Shown here in pieces: positions 1 through 6,829 of a stretch of DNA of 32,163 bases. A program made the translations under genes and the position numbers. Location: NCBI GenBank assembly GCA_903925685.1, contig CAIYGI010000225.1, positions 1 to 32,163 of the forward strand, in the 5' to 3' direction. How positions within the stretch are numbered: position 1 is the first letter of the stretch; each line of letters opens with the position of its first letter. This DNA is from an uncultured bacterium (GTDB lineage: Bacteria; Verrucomicrobiota; Kiritimatiellia; CAIKKV01; CAIYGI01). The notes beneath the pieces were generated by a model. It was not told where the DNA came from, did not search any database, and saw only the letters and a list, made by a program, of their open reading frames with translations.

Positions 1-109
1 CCTTTGTGGGACCGTTTGTTCGCCCCAAAGAATTCACCACGCCGCTTTACTTGTCACGCGTCAAAAAGTGCCATGTCATTTTCCGGGCAGTTCGCAAAAA
101 CATGCGTAA
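1..109. other. Left window edge, no gene recognised
   Basis: This stretch follows the stop codon of the terminase gene on the minus strand. The only reading frame of note on that strand is an 18-codon stub. Nothing here continues the terminase nuclease domain in another frame in a way I can recognise. Confidence 0.4.
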
Positions 110-1108
110 TTACAGCACGGGATCAGGAAGTGTGAACTTGTACCCTTCCACATCGCCCCACACCCGCCGCAGATCGTCCATCACAGGATCGCCAATGCCG
201 GTCGAATCCATAATCAACCGCGCCCGCCACTTCATGACAAACGCCAGAATCCGCTCCTTCTGGATCGGCCAGTCCAATTGATTGAACCGTTCCATCTCCA
301 GACACCGCCCCGTCCGCGAGTCCATCGCGATCAACACCGTAAAATCGGTGTGCTTCGCAATATCGCACCCCACCGCCACATCCCTGTAATCTTCCCTCGA
401 CACTTGACACTCGCCACTCAGCAAACACGCATCCACATTCCGGAACACACCGGCGCTGTCTTCAAGAAACTCCGCCATGTACTCCTGCCGGAACACGTTT
501 TCCGGCAACGTCCGCCGCGCCTCCTCCCATTCTTTCGCCGGAAAATACGGCGACGCGTTACTCGGGAACGTAAACGACGCGTAATCCCGCTCACTGGGAT
601 CCAAACCGCGCGTGTGCATATCATAAAACCAGTTCCGCCCCGCCGGCGTACTCACGAACACCACCCACCCGAGCGTCTGTGAGACCGTCGGCCTCAAAAC
701 GAAATTCCACACGTCCTTCGGAATCGCCGCCGCCTCATCGATCACCATGCCCAGAAATCCGAACCCTCGAATACTGTCCGGATTATCCGCCGACAGAAAC
801 CAGATCCGCACCAACCCCAACGGTCCCGGAAACTCCACCCGCGAAGGCGCCTGCCCGCGCACCTGGACAAAACCCTCGTTCCCGCCGATTTTCTGGAAAG
901 CCTCGATTCCTCGATCGGCGACATTGTACGTCGGCGCGACCCACCCATAATCCCCGGCTCGCTCATAACACCCACGGTCCATCAGTTCACCCGCCAGACA
1001 CATAGTCTTGCCAAACCGCCGCCCCGTACAAACCGTCCGGAACCGCTTCCCACGCGCCCAATGAATCTGACACTGCGCAGGGTGGGGAACATAGTAAACA
1101 CGCAACAT
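110..1108 (-). CDS. Phage terminase large subunit, C-terminally truncated
   Basis: The product resembles the ATPase-nuclease motor that packages phage DNA into proheads (Terminase_6 type). The Walker A-like motif GRRFGKT is at about residues 29-35, and a Walker B-like LGMVIDEAA follows near residue 120. The start of the RNase H-like nuclease domain is visible as VGCDIAKHTDFTVLI and IMDSTGIGDPVMDDL. I chose the ATG at 1108 because AGGAG sits 6 nt upstream; an in-frame ATG at 1132 lacks that spacing. At 332 residues it is shorter than usual (about 400-550): it stops just after the EGYKFT segment, before the last nuclease acidic region expected in the family. It is probably inactive or a prophage remnant. 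A DUF5681-like gene lies just upstream on the same strand, as in many phage packaging modules. Confidence 0.8.
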   Translation of the reverse strand: MLRVYYVPHPAQCQIHWARGKRFRTVCTGRRFGKTMCLAGELMDRGCYERAGDYGWVAPTYNVADRGIEAFQKIGGNEGFVQVRGQAPSRVEFPGPLGLVRIWFLSADNPDSIRGFGFLGMVIDEAAAIPKDVWNFVLRPTVSQTLGWVVFVSTPAGRNWFYDMHTRGLDPSERDYASFTFPSNASPYFPAKEWEEARRTLPENVFRQEYMAEFLEDSAGVFRNVDACLLSGECQVSREDYRDVAVGCDIAKHTDFTVLIAMDSRTGRCLEMERFNQLDWPIQKERILAFVMKWRARLIMDSTGIGDPVMDDLRRVWGDVEGYKFTLPDPVL

Positions 1109-1130
1109 AATCTTACTCCTGGCTCCCCCC

Positions 1131-1288
1131 ATCCGCGTTCATCCGCGATTCAACTTCCCAATCTTCTCCGCGCCTCCGCGCCTCCGCGTGAACCTCTTCG
1201 CCATTCTCTGGATTCACTGTTTACTGTTCACTGTTCACTTCCCGCTCTCCAGTATTGCCGACCTCTGACCTCCGATCTCCGACCTCAG
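1131..1288. repeat. Cluster of short-period degenerate repeats (10, 8, 7 and 7 nt)
   Basis: Four different short-period repeats follow one another. ATCCGCGTTC/ATCCGCGATTC (period 10) starts at 1131. CTCCGCGC/CTCCGCGC/CTCCGCGT (period 8) is at 1166-1189. ACTGTTT/ACTGTTC/ACTGTTC (period 7) starts at 1216. GACCTCT/GACCTCC/GATCTCC/GACCTCA (period 7) is at 1260-1287. They lie between the terminase and DUF5681 genes, and the last one overlaps the 3' end of the latter. Confidence 0.75.
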
Positions 1289-1684
1289 CACCCCACCCGC
1301 CGTCACATCAATCACCGGCCCAGGACCTGGTAGGCCGCCCTCGCCGAGGCCGCCGCTTCCGGCTCTTCCTCCACCTTCCACCTTCAACCCTCCACCTTCC
1401 ACCTGCTCGCCCACCCCCGGCCCAAACTCCAGCAAACTCGTCCACACAATTGGCCCAGAATGGTCGAACGACAATTTCGACTCCTTCGGCAACAGCGGCA
1501 CAATCACCGACTTGAAAAAATGCGCAGGATTCTTCCGGAAATCCGCCTCCAGCGCCTCGATCAGCAACTTCCGGTTTTCTTTCCGCGCCAGCACCCGATC
1601 CAGCGCGGCCAGCGCCATAATCCGCCCGCCATACGACCCCTTCTTCCGCCCACCAGGATTCCCCGACACACCAGGCTTAAACAT
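1235..1684 (-). CDS. DUF5681-like phage protein with repeat-derived C-terminus
   Basis: The N-terminus (MFKPGVSGNPGGRKKGS) matches the signature of DUF5681 proteins, which are often encoded next to terminase large subunits and may act in packaging or DNA binding. The ATG at 1684 is preceded by AGGAGG with 5 nt spacing, which favours it over the GTG at 1690. Only about the first 88 of 149 residues look like a normal protein. The rest is glycine-rich text (KVEGGG twice) encoded by a 7-nt repeat at 1371-1405 and by the repeat at 1260-1287. The original 3' end has probably been replaced by repeat DNA. Confidence 0.6.
   Translation of the reverse strand: MFKPGVSGNPGGRKKGSYGGRIMALAALDRVLARKENRKLLIEALEADFRKNPAHFFKSVIVPLLPKESKLSFDHSGPIVWTSLLEFGPGVGEQVEGGGLKVEGGGRAGSGGLGEGGLPGPGPVIDVTAGGVLRSEIGGQRSAILESGK
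1371..1405. repeat. 7-nt tandem repeat CCACCTT, five degenerate units
   Basis: The units are CCACCTT, CCACCTT, CAACCCT, CCACCTT and CCACCTG, exactly 7 nt apart. The array lies inside the 3' part of the DUF5681-like gene and creates its glycine/valine-rich tail. Confidence 0.85.
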
Positions 1685-1732
1685 ACCCACCTCCTACATA
1701 TCGCATCGCATTCGACAAATCCTCCGAACCCC

Positions 1733-1866
1733 AACGCCCCTAAAATCCCGAAATCCCCCAATCCATATCCCCAAGACCCCAACTCCCCTGCGCTCCCGCG
1801 CCACGCCCCGTAAATCACAACCGCGACGCTGTGCTCCACCCAACCGCCCACAACCGCGACGCCTCC
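1733..1866. repeat. C-rich degenerate repeat cassette, first copy
   Basis: This is a C-rich stretch built from words such as CCCCTAAAATCCC, GAAATCCCCC and CAAGACCCC, ending in CGCTCCCGCGCCAC. A related cassette with the same ending lies at 2454-2527. The word ACAACCGCGACGC occurs twice just after it. No gene is visible between 1690 and 2160 other than these repeats. Confidence 0.6.
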
Positions 1867-1926
1867 GTCCACTCAACCCTCTGAAAATCGACGCCGCTCA
1901 CAACCACCCCGTCCTCGCAACCGACC

Positions 1927-1958
1927 GATCCAGTCACCGATCCAGTCACCGACCCAGT
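1927..1958. repeat. 12-nt tandem repeat GATCCAGTCACC
   Basis: Two perfect 12-nt units (1927-1938 and 1939-1950) are followed by a partial degenerate unit starting GACCCAGT. It lies in noncoding DNA between the phage-like genes and the helix-turn-helix gene. Confidence 0.85.
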
Positions 1959-2166
1959 TGAGACTCTGATGGAAGTTATAGATCAATAGCCGTTATAATG
2001 ATCGGAAGTGCGTTCTCGGCGGAATTGCTTACTCCCGAGACATCGGGCATAACGATGAGGCAGCGCGTGAAATCGAACACTGAAGTTCTCGCATGAAAAT
2101 CGACCGAAAATCCTGAAAAATGTCCTGAGCGGGCTTGGTGTCGAACAGGAGAGCATCGAACTGGCT

Positions 2167-2409
2167 ATGTCGGCACTTCTCGGCGAGGCGTCTCGACCCA
2201 ATGGCGGACTCATGGACGTGCCAACCGCATGTCGGTTTCTGGGCGGCGTATCACGCTGGACGATCCAGAGAGCCGTTGACTCCGGGGAACTGGCGTGCGT
2301 TCGAATCGGCGTCCGAGTCATGTTTGACCAGGCCGACCTCAATGCGTTCATCCGTACTCACAGAGTCCCACAGACAAAAAAGGCGGAAGTGCGACGTCGG
2401 ACAGCATGA
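2167..2409 (+). CDS. Excisionase-type helix-turn-helix protein
   Basis: This is a small protein of 80 residues. Residues 16-65 fit the HTH_17/excisionase fold: MDVPTACRFLGG, then a recognition helix (SRWTIQRAVDSGEL), then the wing ACVRIGVRVMFDQADLNAFI. Such proteins direct phage excision or bind plasmid and phage control sites. The start is uncertain. The frame is open back to 2071 with plausible protein sequence but no ATG, GTG or TTG, and a short ATG frame at 2055 is shifted by one base, so the 5' end may be damaged. The gene fits with the phage remnant to its left. Confidence 0.6.
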   Translation: MSALLGEASRPNGGLMDVPTACRFLGGVSRWTIQRAVDSGELACVRIGVRVMFDQADLNAFIRTHRVPQTKKAEVRRRTA

Positions 2410-2453
2410 ACCCCGGCGAATCAGGGTCTTGTGTTTCGAAGATAGTGGTTGAA

Positions 2454-2527
2454 GAAACCCCAAAAACCCTGAACCCCCAAATCCCCCGAATACAATCCCC
2501 CCCAGCCCCCGCGCTCCCGCGCCACCC
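2454..2527. repeat. C-rich degenerate repeat cassette, second copy
   Basis: AACCCC, AAAAACCCTGAACCCCC, AAATCCCCCGAA and similar words end in CGCTCCCGCGCCAC, as in the cassette ending near 1803. It lies between the helix-turn-helix gene and the 3' end of the minus-strand methyltransferase gene. Confidence 0.6.
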
Positions 2528-2562
2528 CGAACATCCCATCTGCTTCGCCCGCCACGCCTCAA

Positions 2563-3210
2563 TCAACCCGCACGGCCGGTGACGAGGAAAACCGGGTATT
2601 GACGGGTTTCGCCGTCAGCCGAGGGCCGTACAATACGATGGGCCTCGCGCGCCGTGGTGCCCATGAACCCGGCCTCCTGCAACCACCAGCAGACGTCGTC
2701 TCGGTCAAGACCGTGATGAAAGACCCCGGTTGAATCGGAATGGAACGTTCCATCCTCTGAATCCAGATCGGCCAATGCAATCCACCCGCCGGGTCGCAGG
2801 CAAGGGCGCAGCCGCCGCAAAGTCTGTGGCACGTCGGGAATGTGGTGTAAAACCATCGAACTTAGGATGAGATCGAACTCTGCCACCGGTAACGCGGTCT
2901 TGCCGATCTCGCAAAGCAGCGTGTGGACGTTCCCAATCCGCTGAACTTTCAACTTCTCATCCAGCACTCGCAACATCTCGCCCGACGTGTCCATGGCCGT
3001 AACACTGGCCAAGTCAGACAGAAGCGCCAACGACACGAGTCCTGTACCAGCGCCGAAGTCCATCGCGCACATATCCGGGCGCAGCGGCACGGCAGTTCGG
3101 ATCGCCCCGGCCACCGCCCGTGCCAGCATGACCCGTCCCGGATTGGCTTCCCACTTCGCCGCCGCGCGATCGAACCGCACCCGATTCTGTTCCGTAGCGT
3201 TATCGCTCAT
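2563..3210 (-). CDS. Class I SAM-dependent methyltransferase
   Basis: The 215-residue product has the Rossmann-like methyltransferase core: motif I MDFGAGTGLVSLAL for SAM binding, an acidic residue at the next strand (VTAMDTSGEML), and the post-motif FDLILSSMVLHHIPD. The substrate is not identifiable. The ATG at 3210 is preceded by GGGAGG with 9 nt spacing and is preferred over the ATG at 3246. An 11-codon reading frame (MRRQEMGGSRP) ends in an ATGA overlap with this start. The gene is divergent from the sigma-54 activator, so the two may share a control region, but nothing links it functionally to the island. Confidence 0.8.
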   Translation of the reverse strand: MSDNATEQNRVRFDRAAAKWEANPGRVMLARAVAGAIRTAVPLRPDMCAMDFGAGTGLVSLALLSDLASVTAMDTSGEMLRVLDEKLKVQRIGNVHTLLCEIGKTALPVAEFDLILSSMVLHHIPDVPQTLRRLRPCLRPGGWIALADLDSEDGTFHSDSTGVFHHGLDRDDVCWWLQEAGFMGTTAREAHRIVRPSADGETRQYPVFLVTGRAG

Positions 3211-3299
3211 GGGCGAGAACCTCCCATTTCCTGGCGCCGCATACAAGCGCCTTTCTGCCTCCTTTCCCTTCCGAACATAATTCGCACCGGACTACGTTC

Positions 3300-3328
3300 T
3301 TGATAACGACAGTCTTTCGCGCAATAAT
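3300..3328 (+). promoter_or_regulatory. Candidate sigma-70 promoter of the activator gene
   Basis: A TTGATA at 3300-3305 and an AATAAT at 3323-3328 are separated by 17 nt, and each matches the consensus at five of six positions. Transcription would start at about 3335, on or next to the ATG at 3336. The mRNA could therefore be leaderless, which fits the lack of a ribosome binding site there. Confidence 0.4.
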
Positions 3329-3335
3329 TCGCTTG

Positions 3336-4727
3336 ATGAACAAGGACTTGACCAGTAAACGAAGATTGCAGACCGGGGCCGAAAGCATTCTGGAGAGCAT
3401 TTCGGACGGCGTGTTTACCGTGGATGCCGAATGGCGCATCACCTCGTTCAACCGCGCCGCCGAGGCCATCACCGGCATTCGCCGGCGGGATGCGATCGGC
3501 AAGACCTGCTCGGACGTGTTCCGCGCCAGTATGTGCGAAGGGGACTGCGCGCTCCGGCACACGGTCAAGACCGGCAAACCAATCATCAACAAGTCGGCCT
3601 TCATCGTGAATGTCGAAGGCCGCCGGATACCCATCTCTGTATCCACGGCTATTCTGCGCGATGAACGCGGACAAATCAGCGGCGGTGCGGAAACGTTTCG
3701 CGACCTCAGTCTGGTGGAAGAATTGCGCAAGGAATTAGAGGGCCGGTTCCAAGTGGGCGACTTGGTGAGCCGTAGCGCCGCCATGCGGCGCATTTTCGAT
3801 GTCTTGCCGCAAATCTCTGCCAGCGACGCGACGGTGCTGATTCTCGGGGAAACCGGTACGGGCAAGGAACTCCTGGCGCGCGCCATCCACAACCTCAGCC
3901 AACGCAAAAACAAGCCGTTTATAGCGGTCAACTGCGGCGCTTTGCCTGACACACTGCTGGAATCCGAACTGTTCGGCTACATGAAAGGCGCATTCACGGG
4001 CGCGGCGAAGGACAAACCGGGCCGCTTTGCGCTGGCCGATGGCGGCACGGTGTTCCTAGACGAAATCGGCGACATCAGCCCCGCGCTTCAGGTCCGCCTG
4101 CTACGCGTCCTACAGGAAAAGACCTACGAGCCACTGGGTGGAACAAGCTTGTTGCACGCCAACGTGCGGGTGGTGGCGGCAACGCACCGTGATTTGTCTG
4201 CGCAGATTCGGAAAGGCGCTTTTCGTGAGGATCTCTTCTATCGCTTGAACGTCGTTAAAGTTGAGCTGCCGCCGTTGCGGAAGCGCAAGGAAGATATTCC
4301 TCTCCTTATCGAACACTTCGTGGCGCGGTTCAACCGGCGGCAAGGAAAAGCCGTAGCCGGAGTCGCCCAGGACGTCATGTCGCTGCTCATGGCGCACGAC
4401 TATCCCGGTAATGTGCGGGAACTGGAGAATATCATCGAGCGGGCATTCGTCCTCTGCGGCGCGGGAAGGATCGATCGCGTTCATTTGCCGCCCGAACTAA
4501 CCGGCCAACAGGCCACTGCCCCCGCTCCGACCGGCGACACCATCGCCGCTCAGACCCACGCCGCCGAAGCCCAGGCCATTCGGGCGGCCCTGGAGAGCTG
4601 CGGATTCAACCGTCTGTCCGCCGCCCGCGAACTGGGCCTGCACAAGAGTACGCTATTTCGCAAGATCAAAGCCCTGGGGATTGAACTTCCCGATCAAGAC
4701 GGACGCTCCCACCGGAAGGCCACGTAG
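3336..4727 (+). CDS. Sigma-54-dependent transcriptional activator with Cys-bearing PAS domain
   Basis: This is an enhancer-binding protein that remodels sigma-54 RNA polymerase. The 463 residues run as: PAS sensor (about 15-125), AAA+ domain (about 142-370) and Fis-type helix-turn-helix (about 410-448). Walker A GETGTGKE is at 171-178, the sigma-54 contact loop GAFTGA is intact at 218-223, and the Walker B region GGTVFLDEIGD follows. The PAS domain has three close cysteines (C58, C67, C71, in TCSDVFRASMCEGDC), which could sense redox state or bind metal or a cluster. The start at 3336 lacks a ribosome binding site; a TTG at 3300 is the alternative. A sigma-54 promoter lies about 150 bp downstream of the gene, so the next operon is the likely target. 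In Desulfovibrio the ORP genes are controlled by a similar activator (DVU2106). Confidence 0.93.
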   Translation: MNKDLTSKRRLQTGAESILESISDGVFTVDAEWRITSFNRAAEAITGIRRRDAIGKTCSDVFRASMCEGDCALRHTVKTGKPIINKSAFIVNVEGRRIPISVSTAILRDERGQISGGAETFRDLSLVEELRKELEGRFQVGDLVSRSAAMRRIFDVLPQISASDATVLILGETGTGKELLARAIHNLSQRKNKPFIAVNCGALPDTLLESELFGYMKGAFTGAAKDKPGRFALADGGTVFLDEIGDISPALQVRLLRVLQEKTYEPLGGTSLLHANVRVVAATHRDLSAQIRKGAFREDLFYRLNVVKVELPPLRKRKEDIPLLIEHFVARFNRRQGKAVAGVAQDVMSLLMAHDYPGNVRELENIIERAFVLCGAGRIDRVHLPPELTGQQATAPAPTGDTIAAQTHAAEAQAIRAALESCGFNRLSAARELGLHKSTLFRKIKALGIELPDQDGRSHRKAT

Positions 4728-4761
4728 AGTCGCAGAACAGCACCTCTCTACCTGCCGTACA

Positions 4762-4777
4762 GTCGCCATATAGCGAC
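4762..4777. promoter_or_regulatory. Inverted repeat GTCGC-N6-GCGAC, candidate activator site
   Basis: Perfect 5-nt arms flank CATATA. The centre is about 107 nt upstream of the -24 element of the sigma-54 promoter, the usual position for an enhancer site of a Fis-type activator. Only one copy is clear. Confidence 0.35.
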
Positions 4778-4835
4778 ACCAACCATAACTGGCCACGCTG
4801 CCCGTGCTATCTGCATCACTCGGGACGGTGTCACA

Positions 4836-4845
4836 TTGCATGCAA
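4836..4845. promoter_or_regulatory. 10-nt palindrome TTGCATGCAA upstream of the sigma-54 promoter
   Basis: This is a perfect palindrome about 30 nt upstream of the -24 element. It could be an operator or a second activator site; with one copy this is a guess. Confidence 0.2.
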
Positions 4846-4874
4846 GCGGCACGTTGGCACCGCTCCCTTGGCGT

Positions 4875-4890
4875 TGGCACACTTCGTGCT
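4875..4890 (+). promoter_or_regulatory. Sigma-54 promoter
   Basis: TGGCACACTTCGTGCT matches the -24/-12 consensus TGGCAC-N5-TTGCW, with GG at 4876-4877 and GC at 4888-4889 exactly 10 nt apart. The start site would be near 4901, about 30 nt before the first short reading frame at 4932. It lies directly downstream of the sigma-54 activator gene and upstream of a long co-directional gene array. Confidence 0.75.
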
Positions 4891-4931
4891 GCTATTGAAT
4901 TTCAGGACATCAAGATGAAGGACGGAGAAAC

Positions 4932-4976
4932 ATGAAAGTGGCGATCATACAAACTAAAAAAGGAGGAATGAGATGA
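4932..4976 (+). CDS. Possible 14-residue leader peptide
   Basis: The short frame encodes MKVAIIQTKKGGMR. GGAG lies 4 nt before its ATG, and its stop overlaps the ATG of the next gene as ATGA, which would couple their translation. Its codons also contain the AGGAGG ribosome binding site of the next gene. MKVAI resembles the start of NifX-family proteins, so it may instead be the remnant of a longer gene. Expression is not shown. Confidence 0.3.
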   Translation: MKVAIIQTKKGGMR

Positions 4977-5419
4977 GAATGGCTGCAATTGCGGCGATGT
5001 CAGTGGTGTTGGCGGTCGGACTGGTAGCCGAAAAAGCTTCGGCGCAACGCGGACCGCGTGGGCAAGGTGGAGGCGGCCGTGGGGCTGGTCGGATGTACGA
5101 TCCCAAGACCGTCGAAAGTGTCACTGGCGAGGTTGTCAGTGTCGAGAAACTCACGTCGACAAACGGCATGGGCGCTGGCGTGCATCTCCAACTGAAAACG
5201 GAGAAGGAAGCCGTGTCCATCCACCTCGGCCCAGCGTGGTTCATCGAGAAACAGGACCTGAAGATCGCGCCGAAGGACAAGATCGGGGTGAAAGGATCGC
5301 GTATCACGTTCGACGGCAAGCCGGCGATCATCGCGGCCGAGGTAAAAAAAGGCGAGCAAGTCCTGAAACTGCGCGATGAGAACGGCGTCCCCGTCTGGGC
5401 GGGCTGGCGACGGCGCTGA
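4973..5419 (+). CDS. Exported OB-fold-like protein of unknown function
   Basis: The 148-residue product starts with a signal peptide (MRMAAIAAMSVVLAVGLVAEKASAQ, cleavage likely after ASA), then a Gly/Arg-rich linker, then a small beta-rich domain from about residue 41. The domain begins PKTVESVTGEVVSVEK and continues with HLGPAWFIEKQDLKI and DKIGVKGSRITFDG, an arrangement like small bacterial OB-fold proteins. It should act in the periplasm or outside the cell. I recall similar proteins annotated as hypothetical or DNA-binding in anaerobic Desulfobacterota, but no function is established. AGGAGG precedes the ATG with good spacing. It is the first full gene behind the sigma-54 promoter. Confidence 0.7.
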   Translation: MRMAAIAAMSVVLAVGLVAEKASAQRGPRGQGGGGRGAGRMYDPKTVESVTGEVVSVEKLTSTNGMGAGVHLQLKTEKEAVSIHLGPAWFIEKQDLKIAPKDKIGVKGSRITFDGKPAIIAAEVKKGEQVLKLRDENGVPVWAGWRRR

Positions 5420-5446
5420 TTAACTTCACATGAGGAATGCAGAATC

Positions 5447-5827
5447 ATGAAGCTGGCGCTCGCAACGTGGAACGGAAGAATCTCGCCGGTGTTTGATGTA
5501 GCGCGGCAGCTTCTAATGCTCGATGTTGAAGACGGCCGCGTGATTGCCCGTCGCGAGGAAACGCTGCCGGGCACGGAGCAGCAGGCTCAGGCAGACCGCC
5601 TGGCGGCGCTCGGCCCACAGACGTTGATCTGCGGGGCCATCTCGCAGCCGATGGCCGCCATGTTGGCATCCACGAAGATTCGCGTGATTCCTTTTACAGC
5701 CGGCGATGTGGAACGAGTCCTTGGCGCTTGGTTGCTTGGGACATTGCCGAACCCGGCGTTGAGCATGCCGGGGTGCTGTGGCCGGAGACGTTGTCATGGC
5801 GGAAGAGGAGGGAGGAAAACACAATGA
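5447..5827 (+). CDS. NifX/ORP-family protein 1 (dinitrogenase iron-molybdenum cofactor domain)
   Basis: Members of this family (NifX, NifY, NafY, VnfX, ORP) bind metal-sulfur clusters, mainly during cofactor assembly. The 126-residue protein shows the usual start MKLALATWNGRISPVFD, with a central ADRLAALGPQTLICGAIS and a following IRVIPFTAGDVERVL. Its C-terminal tail carries CC and a further Cys in a Gly/Arg-rich context (MPGCCGRRRCHGG), which might bind metal. The stop overlaps the ATG of the next NifX-family gene as ATGA, so the two are probably co-translated. Confidence 0.85.
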   Translation: MKLALATWNGRISPVFDVARQLLMLDVEDGRVIARREETLPGTEQQAQADRLAALGPQTLICGAISQPMAAMLASTKIRVIPFTAGDVERVLGAWLLGTLPNPALSMPGCCGRRRCHGGRGGRKTQ

Positions 5828-6186
5828 AGATTGCAATAACTGCAACGGGTAAAGACATGTCGAACAACGTGGATCCGCGGTTCGGGCGGGCCAGGTATTT
5901 TATTGTCGTGGATACGGATACGAACGAGGTGGCGGCTCACGACAACGCTCAGAACTTGAATGCCGCGCAGGGCGCGGGGATTCAAGCGGGTGAAAAGGTC
6001 GCACGCTTGGGCGCACAAGCCGTCGTCACGGGCAACGTCGGTCCCAAAGCGTTTCGCATCCTGAATGCGGCGGGGATCAAGGTGTACCTGTCCGGCACGG
6101 GCACGGTGGCCGATGCCATCCGCAAGTTCAAGGCGGGCGAGTTGAAGGAAGCTTCCGTAGCCAACGTGGAAGGACACTGGGCGTAA
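5824..6186 (+). CDS. NifX/ORP-family protein 2
   Basis: The 120-residue product is a single NifX/ORP domain: MKIAITATGKDMSNNVDPRFGRA at the start, then YFIVVDTDTNEV, GIQAGEKVARLGAQAVVTGNVGPKAF and a C-terminal DAIRKFKAGEL. It is closest in layout to the Desulfovibrio orange protein, which carries a Mo-Cu sulfide cluster; whether this one does cannot be told. An in-frame GTG/ATG further upstream (from 5728) lies inside the previous gene, so I use the ATG with GGAGG upstream. Confidence 0.88.
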   Translation: MKIAITATGKDMSNNVDPRFGRARYFIVVDTDTNEVAAHDNAQNLNAAQGAGIQAGEKVARLGAQAVVTGNVGPKAFRILNAAGIKVYLSGTGTVADAIRKFKAGELKEASVANVEGHWA

Positions 6187-6210
6187 ACCAGAAAGAAAGG
6201 AGATCGGAAA

Positions 6211-6390
6211 ATGCCAGGAAATAATGGAACAGGACCGAGCGGGAAAGGGCCAGGAACCGGCCGCGGGCGCGGCCCTTGCGGCGGTGGACAGCGAAAAGGC
6301 CCAGCGGCAGGAGCCGCCAAAGTGCAAGGCCGAGGTCGTGGCGGGCGTGGCCACGGTCGTGGCCGCGGCGGCCAAAACGGAGGCCGTTGA
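6211..6390 (+). CDS. Small Gly/Arg-rich protein, DUF5320-like N-terminus
   Basis: This 59-residue protein begins MPGNNGTGPSGKGPGTGRGR, close to the MPxGDGTGPxGxGPxTGRG start of DUF5320 proteins. It continues as a low-complexity Gly/Arg/His tail with one Cys (residue 23). AGGAG lies 8 nt upstream of the ATG. DUF5320 genes commonly sit beside NifX/ORP genes in anaerobes, but their function is unknown. Frame and start are supported by the family-like beginning rather than by length. Confidence 0.6.
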   Translation: MPGNNGTGPSGKGPGTGRGRGPCGGGQRKGPAAGAAKVQGRGRGGRGHGRGRGGQNGGR

Positions 6391-6424
6391 ACAGAAAACA
6401 CGAATAGAGAAAGGAAGAACGACA

Positions 6425-6808
6425 ATGCCAGCAGGAAATGGAATGGGGCCCCAGGGAATGGGGCCAATGACAGGCCGAGGTATGGGCTTCTGCGCCGTGG
6501 CTGCGGCGCCGGGATTCATCACGGTTCCGGGCCGGGGCTTCGGAATGGGATGTGGACGCGGTTTCCGGGGCCGTGGGGCCGGCGGTGGCCGCGGCTGGCG
6601 GAACATGTTCTACGCCACGGGTCTGACCGGATGGCAGCGTGCAGCAGCGGGACGTCCAATGAGCGGTGGTGTGCCGCCCTATGACACCGCACCGACAAAG
6701 GAGCAGGAACTGGCCGCGCTGAAGGGCCAAGCGGAGTTTTTCGAAGGCGCGCTGGGTGATCTCCGGAAGCGGATCGAAGAACTCGAAGCCGAAAAGGCGG
6801 CGAAGTAG
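6425..6808 (+). CDS. DUF5320 family protein
   Basis: The 127-residue product has the standard DUF5320 beginning (MPAGNGMGPQGMGPMTGRG), a Gly/Arg/Phe-rich middle with two cysteines, and a C-terminal coiled coil (about residues 86-126: KEQELAALKGQAEFFEGALG, then DLRKRIEELEAEKAAK). The coiled coil suggests oligomerisation. The ATG at 6425 is preceded by AAAGGAAG; the frame is open further upstream, but that part overlaps the previous gene. Function unknown; the family recurs next to NifX/ORP and MinD-ferredoxin genes. Confidence 0.85.
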   Translation: MPAGNGMGPQGMGPMTGRGMGFCAVAAAPGFITVPGRGFGMGCGRGFRGRGAGGGRGWRNMFYATGLTGWQRAAAGRPMSGGVPPYDTAPTKEQELAALKGQAEFFEGALGDLRKRIEELEAEKAAK

Positions 6809-6829
6809 GAAAACGCCTGCGCCAAGACA

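Noticed and set aside
278-682. Plus-strand reading frames across the terminase gene
   Set aside because: They are Arg/Pro/His-rich shadows of a real minus-strand gene and lack ribosome binding sites or domains.
1131-1958. CRISPR array
   Set aside because: Repeat units are 7-12 nt, directly abutting and degenerate, with no spacers of 30-40 nt and no cas genes.
1983-2351. Minus-strand reading frame opposite the helix-turn-helix gene
   Set aside because: No recognisable motif; the plus-strand frame has clear HTH_17 features.
6224-6424. Longer N-terminus for the DUF5320 protein starting at 6224
   Set aside because: It overlaps the glycine-rich gene at 6211-6390 in another frame. The family start motif and ribosome binding site lie at 6425.
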